A DNA stretch of 64,000 bases from Streptomyces sp. P3 (GTDB lineage Bacteria; Actinomycetota; Actinomycetes; Streptomycetales; Streptomycetaceae): assembly GCA_016893485.2 (NCBI GenBank), contig JAFEKX020000001.1, positions 7,457,501 through 7,521,500 on the forward strand. The letters are read 5' to 3'. The notes below the pieces were generated by a model. That model did not search any database, was not told the origin of the DNA, and saw only the letters and a program-made list of their open reading frames with translations. Positions 58,766 through 64,000 of the stretch are shown here, in pieces; position 1 is the first letter of the stretch, and the number at the start of each line of letters is the position of its first letter. The translations under genes were made by a program, and so were the position numbers.

Positions 58766-59701
58766 TCACCCGCCCGCTCCCACCCCGAGTTCCGCCCGCG
58801 CCCGGGCCGCCGCACCGACCGCCACCGCGTCGCCGCCCAGCAGCGCCGGCAGCACCCGCACCGGATGGCCGCTCACCGGCGGCTCCAGGGTCAGCGTCTC
58901 GCGTACACCCGACTCGACCAGGTCCCACGCCCGGGCGACACCCCCGCCGATCACGCACGTCGTGACGTCCAGCAGCCCGGCCGTGATCAGCAGCGCGCGG
59001 GCCACACCGCGACCGAGTGCCGCGTACACGGCCCGCGCGTCCGGGTCGCCCGCCCTGGCCGCCTCGGCGACCTCGCGGGCGGTCCGCTCGCGCCCCGTCC
59101 GCTCCCTGTACCGCGCCGCGACCGACCGCCCCGACGCCAGCGTCTCCAGGTGTCCCCGGCCGCCGCAGGTGCAGGGCAGTTCGCCGAATCCGGGCACATG
59201 CCCGATCTCGCCCGCCGCCCCGCGCGGCCCGTCGTACAGGGCGCCATCCAGCCACAGGGCACCGCCCACGCCCGTGCCGAGCGTCATCCCCAGCACGTTC
59301 GTCTCACCGGCGACCGCACCCCGCGCGACCTCGCCGCGCAGGAACGCGTTCACGTCGTTGTCGAGGAACGCCGGTACGCCCAGGGCCTGTTGGACGGCGG
59401 CCGTCACCTCGAACCCGGCCCAGTCGCGGAAGGAGTCGCTCGCCACGAGGATCCGCCCGGCCCGCGCGTCCACCACCCCGGCCGCACCGACCCCCACCCC
59501 GGCCAACCGTGCGTCGGGCCTACGGTCGAGCAGTGGCCGTAGCGCGGAGAGGGCCGCGTCGAGCATCGCGGGGCCGCCCTCGCTCGCCGGGGTTGGTACC
59601 TCCGCCCGGTCCAGGACGTCGAGTCGGGGCGTGCACAGCACGACCTGGGTGGTCGTGCCGCCGATGTCGACGCCGGCGACCACCTGGAGAGGGTCGCTCA
59701 C
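58766..59701 (-). CDS. ROK-family sugar kinase
   Basis: 311 residues, intact. VVAGVDIGGTTTQVVLC (phosphate motif), FLDNDVNAFLRGEVARGA, LGMTLGTGVGGALWLDG, GEIGHVPGFG and the zinc-site region CTCGGRGHLE, in which His replaces the usual third Cys. ROK kinases without an N-terminal helix-turn-helix phosphorylate glucose or amino sugars. GTG 59701 overlaps the ATPase stop, so the kinase is the last gene of the peptide/oligosaccharide ABC operon, suggesting that the imported ligand contains or yields a hexose (inference). Confidence 0.88.
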   Translation of the reverse strand: MSDPLQVVAGVDIGGTTTQVVLCTPRLDVLDRAEVPTPASEGGPAMLDAALSALRPLLDRRPDARLAGVGVGAAGVVDARAGRILVASDSFRDWAGFEVTAAVQQALGVPAFLDNDVNAFLRGEVARGAVAGETNVLGMTLGTGVGGALWLDGALYDGPRGAAGEIGHVPGFGELPCTCGGRGHLETLASGRSVAARYRERTGRERTAREVAEAARAGDPDARAVYAALGRGVARALLITAGLLDVTTCVIGGGVARAWDLVESGVRETLTLEPPVSGHPVRVLPALLGGDAVAVGAAARARAELGVGAGG

Positions 59702-61357
59702 GCGCCCGCCCCCGTCCCGAGCGCCAACCGACGTTCCCTGCGCTCTCGTTGGAGGACCGGATCGGGCACGGGCACGGCGGCGATGAGGCGGCGCGTGTAC
59801 GCGGTCTCCGGTGCAGCAGCGTGCTCATCGTCGGCCCCTGTTCCTCGACCCGGCCGTTGCGCATCACGACGACCCGCCCGGCGAACTGCTGCACCACGGC
59901 GAGGTCGTGCGACACGAAGAGACACGCGAACCCCAGTTCTGCCTGCAGTTCGGCGATCACCTCCAGCACGGTCTGCTGCACGCTCACGTCCAGCGCGCTC
60001 GTCGGCTCGTCCGCGACCAGCAGCCGCGGCGCGAGGACCAGCGCCCGTGCGAGACTCACCCGCTGCCGCTGCCCACCGGACAGCTCACGCGGCCCGCGCC
60101 GCGCCAACTCCTTCGGCAGCCGCACCCGTTCGAGCACCTCGGCGACCCGCTCGCGCCGCTCGGCGGCACCCATCCCGCGCCGGTGCACCCGCAACGGCTC
60201 GGCCACGCACTCCGCGACACTCATCCGCGCGTCCAGCGAGGCCACCGGATCCTGCAGCACCACACCGACCCCGGCCAGCAGCGCTCGCCGGGCCCGCCCC
60301 CGCGCCTTGCGCAGATCGGTCCCGAAGAGCGAGACGCCGCCCGACTCCGGCGCTACGAGCCCGAGAGCGACCCGCGCCGCGGTCGACTTCCCCGACCCGG
60401 ACTCCCCGACGAGCCCCACGGTCTCACCGGCCCGCACGGTCAGGGACACCTCCTCCAAGGCCCGCACGGCACCGGGCCCACGCCCGAACCGCACGCTGAC
60501 ATCCCGCAGTTCGACAACAGGAGCCGTCTCGTCGGACGCACGTACACGTCCGACGGCACCCACCGACTCGCTCACCGCCAGCCGGGGCACGGCGGCCAAC
60601 AACCGCCGCGTGTACTCGTGAGTGGGCCGCAACAGCACGTCCTCCACCGCCCCCGTCTCCACGACCTTCCCTTCCAGCATCACGGCGACGCGGTCGGCGA
60701 AGTCGGCGACGACCCCCATGTTGTGCGTGACGAGCAGTACCCCGGTCCCGGAGTCGGCGGCCAACGCCCGCAGCAGATCGAGGATTTCGGCCTGCACGGT
60801 GACGTCGAGCGCGGTGGTCGGCTCGTCGGCGACCAGCAGTCCGGGCGAGTTGGCGATGGCCATGGCGATGACGACCCGCTGCCGCTGCCCACCGGACAGC
60901 TGGAACGGAAACGCGGAGGCCCGCCGCTCGGGCTCGGGAATTCCCACCCTGCGCAACAACGCGACGGCCTCGGCGGCGGCCTCCTGCCGGGACACGTCCC
61001 GGTGATTGCGTACAACTTCCGCTATCTGCCTGCCGATTCGGGTCAGCGGATCGAGCGCGGTGGCGGGCTCCTGGAACACCATCGAGGCCGTACGCCCCCG
61101 CAGCCGCGCGAGTTGGGCCTCACCGGCCCCCACGACATCCGTACCGTCGACCGAAACGCCCCCGGACGCACGGGCGTTGCCGGGCAACAACCCGAGCGCG
61201 GCAAGCGCCACGGTCGACTTCCCGGACCCGGACTCCCCGACGAGGGCAAGCGTCTCCCGGGCTCCACCCGCAACGACACCCCACGCACGGCGGGCACATC
61301 ACCGCTCTCGGTGGAGAAGGTGACGCCCAGGTTCTCCATCTCCAGGATGCTGTTCAT
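59698..61357 (-). CDS. Fused double ATPase of an Opp/Dpp-type ABC transporter
   Basis: About 553 residues with two ABC cassettes in one chain. Cassette 1 (DppD-like): LVGESGSGKST region, FQLSGGQRQRVVIAMAI, LLVADEPTTALDV, LVTHNMGVV. Cassette 2 (DppF-like): ETVGLVGESGSGKSTAARVA, RELSGGQRQRVSLARAL, LLVADEPTSALDV, FVSHDLAVVQQ. Each has the C-terminal extension typical of oligopeptide/nickel/oligosaccharide importers. Frame changes near 61258 (before Walker A of cassette 1) and near 59808. It overlaps the ROK start and the upstream permease stop. Confidence 0.87.
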
Positions 61358-62252
61358 CCCCGTCCCTTCACGTCGAAGGCGTCACGAAGCCCGTCACCGA
61401 TGGCGTTGAACGCACACACGACCAGGATGATCGCGAGACCCGGCGGAACGATCAGCCACCAGCGCCCCGAGTAGGCGGCCGTCAGCCCGGCCGAGAGCAT
61501 CCCGCCCCAGTCGGTCGCCGGCGGCTGAACTCCCAGCCCCAGATAGGACACGTAGGCGACGAGCAGAATCGCGTCGGCGACCTGGAAGGTGGCCGCGACG
61601 ACGATGGTCGACACCGAGTTCGGCAGGATGTGCCGCGTGATGGCCCGGCTGTGCGACCCCCGATGGCACGCAGCGTCAGCACATAGTCCCGGCTCTTCAA
61701 GGTCAAGGTCTCCGCCCGCACCAGCCGCGAGGGCACCAGCCAGGACACCAGCCCCAGAATCAGGATCAGCCCCCGGTGTCCGGCGTGGTGATGGCGGAGA
61801 CGACCAGCAGGATGAAGAGGGCGGGAATGGCGATCCCCGCGTCCACGACCCGCATCATCACGGCATCGACCCACCCGCCCGCATACCCGGCGACCGCCCC
61901 CACAAGGTCCCGATCACAGTGGCGAGCACCCCGGCCGCGAGCCCGACGAGCAACGACACCTTCCCGCCGTACATGAGCCGCCCGACCTCGTCATGCCCCA
62001 CGGCGTCGGTACCGAGCCAATGGGCCCCGCTGGGCCGGAGATTGACCTGCGTGAGGTCGGTATGGATCTGATCGGTGGAGTAGAGAAAAGGCCCAACGAA
62101 GCAGAACAGGAAGAAGAGGGCGACGACTACGAGCCCGGCCACGGCAAGCTTGTTGCGCGCGAAGCGCGCTTTCAGGGGCGCGGGCGGTGTCGATTCGCGG
62201 CTCCGCCGCGGGGCGCGACCAGCCTCCACCGGCCGGCATTTTGAACGCTCAT
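61354..62252 (-). CDS. DppC/OppC-type ABC permease
   Basis: About 300 residues. RFARNKLAVAGLVVVALFFLFC is the N-terminal TM, then HWLGTDAVGHDEVGRLMYGGKVSLLVGLAAG, a classic OppC segment, and the EAA-type region RAIGGS...LPNSVSTIVVAATFQVADAI. Frame changes are needed near 62235, 61905, 61770 and 61660. ATG 62252 overlaps the DppB-like stop (ATGA); GTG 62229 is an alternative start in the main frame. Confidence 0.82.
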
Positions 62253-63206
62253 GCCCGACCAGCCTTCACTCGGGGATCCACGATCCGCTGAACGACGTCG
62301 GCAAGCAGCGTCCCCACCACGGTCGCCACGGAAATGACCAGGACGCACCCGAGCAGCACCGGGTAGTCAGAAGACTGAGCCGCACTCCAGAACAACAGCC
62401 CCATCCCTGGGTAGTTGAACAGCTGCTCGACAACCAACGCCCCGCCGAACAACACCGGCACGTAATACCCCAGCATCGCGATCACCGGCGTCAACGAGTT
62501 CCGGAAGACGTGCTTGAAGAGAACCGCCCACTGCCGAGAACCCCCGCCCGAGCCGTACGGACGTAGTCCTCGGACAGGTTCTCCAACGTCGAGGCCCGCA
62601 TGTACCGACTGAACACGGCGACCATGGAAGCCGCCCCGGTGACGACAGGCAGCACCAACGCCACCGGATCCGCGAAGACTTGGGCGACCGTGTCCCCCTG
62701 TGGCGCCTGCGAGGGAAACCACCGCAGCAGCTGCGTGAAGACGAGCACCAGCACAAGTCCCAGGAAGTACACGGGAGTCGAGTACGCCACGAAGCTGAGC
62801 GTGGTGATGACGTAGTCGGCCGGCTTGTTCCGCCGTACCGCCTGCCACATGCCCAGGGGGATGGCGAGCACCAGCCCGAGCACTGCCGACAGCACGGTCA
62901 ACACCAGTGTCTTCGGGAGCCGTTGCTCGATGAGCTGGGACACCGCCTCGTTCAGGGTGTACGACGTGCCGAGGTCACCGTGCAGCAACTGCCGCAGGTA
63001 GTACAGGTACTGCACGGGCAGCGGCCGGTCGAGGCCCTGGTCGTGGTTGAACAGCGTGATCTGCTGGGGTGTGGCCTGCGGGCCGAGGATCCCGCGCGCG
63101 GGACCCCGGGCAGCGCGTGCAGCAGACCGAACACCACGACCGTCACGATGAGGATGACGACCAGCGCCTGGGCGATCCGCCGGGTCAGATACAGGAGGGT
63201 GTCCAT
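62249..63206 (-). CDS. DppB/OppB-type ABC permease
   Basis: About 320 residues. MDTLLYLTRRIAQALVVILIVTVVVFGLLHALPG is the standard OppB N-terminus (first 19 residues form the TM lead), and LGTSYTLNEAVSQLIEQRLP, ADYVITTLSFVAYSTPVYFLG and YVRTARAKG-type EAA loop follow; the C-terminus is LADVVQRIVDPRVKAGRA. Frame changes near 63110 and near 62535. It starts 3 bp after the binding-protein stop. Confidence 0.85.
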
Positions 63207-63209
63207 GCC

Positions 63210-64000
63210 TCAGCTGGTCCACTTCCACTGGGCCGGGTGGAAGTTGGCGAGCGGGTCCTGCGAGAAGCCGCCGAGGCCGTTCTTGACCACGGAGATCTGG
63301 TAGTCGGGCTCCGGCAGCCAGATCACCGGCAGATCCTTGGCGAGGGCCGCGCTGTAGTCCTGGATCGCCTGGGTCGAACTCGACGTCGTGGACGCGGAGA
63401 TGAGCTTGTCGACGTCCGCGTTGGAGTAGTTGCCGAAGTTCGCGCCGCCCTTGGACTGGAACAGGGAGTCGCCGGTCGGGAAGGCCGGGAAGTACCAGCT
63501 GCCCGCCGTGCCGAAGAAGGACAGCTGCCACTTGCAGATCGACTGCGAGGCCGTGCACTGCGGGGTCTGCGAGAGCACGGAGTTGACCGGCGCGGTCTTG
63601 ATGGAGAACTTGATGCCGGTCTTCGCCAGCGAGGACTGGATCGCGCTCATCATGTTGTCGGTCACCGTCGAACCGGACTGCGACAGCACCTGCATCTGGA
63701 ACCTGGTGCCCTTGGCGACCCCTTCACCGCACTGCGCGGCGCCGGTGCCGGGGCCGGTGCAGGTCATGACCCCGCCCTGCTCGGTCCAACCATGGCCGCT
63801 GAGAAGGGACTTGGCGGCCGAGGTGGAGAAGGGGTACGGGTCGGACTTCTGCGTGGCCGACAGGAACGACGACGTCTGCGCCTGCGGAATCGGCCCGTAT
63901 CCCGGGACCGCCGTGCCGTTGAAGATGACCTTCGACAGACCGGCCTGGTCGATGGAGCGCTGGACGGCCTGCCGGGCGTAGAGCTGCTTGAACACGGCGC
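63210..64000 (-). CDS. Family 5 solute-binding protein (partial, N-terminus beyond right edge)
   Basis: The last 263 or so residues of an Opp/Dpp/NikA-type binding protein are present, open to the window edge. YARQAVQRSIDQAGLSKVIF is the conserved helix of this family (R.A...AID), followed by GYGPIP, DPYPFSTSAAKSLLSGHGW, and the C-terminal VIWLPEPDYQISVVKNGLGGF. The signal/lipobox is outside the window. It heads the leftward operon of two permeases, double ATPase and ROK kinase. Substrate (peptide or oligosaccharide) is undetermined. Confidence 0.85.
   Translation of the reverse strand, partial: AVFKQLYARQAVQRSIDQAGLSKVIFNGTAVPGYGPIPQAQTSSFLSATQKSDPYPFSTSAAKSLLSGHGWTEQGGVMTCTGPGTGAAQCGEGVAKGTRFQMQVLSQSGSTVTDNMMSAIQSSLAKTGIKFSIKTAPVNSVLSQTPQCTASQSICKWQLSFFGTAGSWYFPAFPTGDSLFQSKGGANFGNYSNADVDKLISASTTSSSTQAIQDYSAALAKDLPVIWLPEPDYQISVVKNGLGGFSQDPLANFHPAQWKWTS

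Noticed and set aside
1..64000. Genome decay with dozens of pseudogenes
   Set aside because: Breaks hit all functional classes, are small, lie mostly in C/G runs, and motifs and gene overlaps are otherwise preserved. Only the GT2 fragment lacks large conserved parts.

Overview
This is a 64 kb chromosomal segment of an actinomycete, almost certainly a Streptomyces. GC content is very high throughout, starts are often GTG or TTG, genes overlap as GTGA/ATGA, and several Streptomyces hallmarks are present: a complete roadblock conservon, a GPP34 protein, an FxsB/FxsT locus and the common dispersed repeat ending in a GCGCCCC-TTT-GGGGCGC hairpin. Nearly every long gene is broken by one or more reading-frame changes although homology, codon use and GC pattern continue across the breaks. 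I read these mostly as indels in the assembly (many sit at GGGGA/TCCCC runs), so coordinates below span whole genes and the breaks are stated.

Layout. 1-5.1 kb: partial cupin gene and divergent TetR regulator, a 10-bp minisatellite, a long unrecognised gene preceded directly by a tRNA-like cloverleaf, and a flippase-type membrane protein. 5.2-9.8 kb: an amino-sugar / cell-wall recycling group (GH3 beta-N-acetylhexosaminidase, BadF/GlcNAc-type kinase, RpiR regulator, UPF0309 SIS protein) sharing a TGAATCAA motif in two promoters. 9.98-24.8 kb: a single leftward operon for a PUFA-synthase-like ('secondary lipid') polyketide: PKS-A (two NPD/PfaD-type flavin barrels-KS-AT-ACP-KR), PKS-B (KS-AT-DH-PPTase), free ACP, alpha/beta hydrolase, glycosyltransferase and methyltransferase. 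25.2-33.4 kb: GPP34 protein, OmpR-type two-component system, a ferric-reductase / FMN-binding / ApbE flavin electron-transfer operon, a GT39 glycosyltransferase and a deleted GT2 remnant.

33.5-48.7 kb is the most interesting block: a leftward series in which a cassette of small RiPP-like precursor, FxsB-type radical SAM/SPASM maturase and TIR-NB-ARC-TPR protein (FxsT type) occurs twice. In the downstream copy a trypco1 protein, a ChlI-like AAA+ ATPase, a ChlD-like vWA protein and a CHAT (caspase-like) peptidase lie between maturase and FxsT. Both precursors share a leader but end in an A-[FY]-x-E-D-x-P core rather than the canonical FxSxx tail. It looks like a peptide-modification system coupled to an NTP-dependent conflict/signalling module.

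48.7-56.9 kb: osmoprotectant (OpuC/ProVWX-type) ABC transporter whose binding-protein gene is separated from the ATPase/permease genes by a convergent four-gene conservon (cvnD-C-B-A). 57-64 kb: a Tat-exported GH43-like/AbfB protein, then a leftward oligopeptide/nickel-type ABC operon (binding protein running off the right edge, two permeases, fused double ATPase) ending in a ROK sugar kinase. No rRNA genes, CRISPR arrays, insertion sequences or phage genes were seen.
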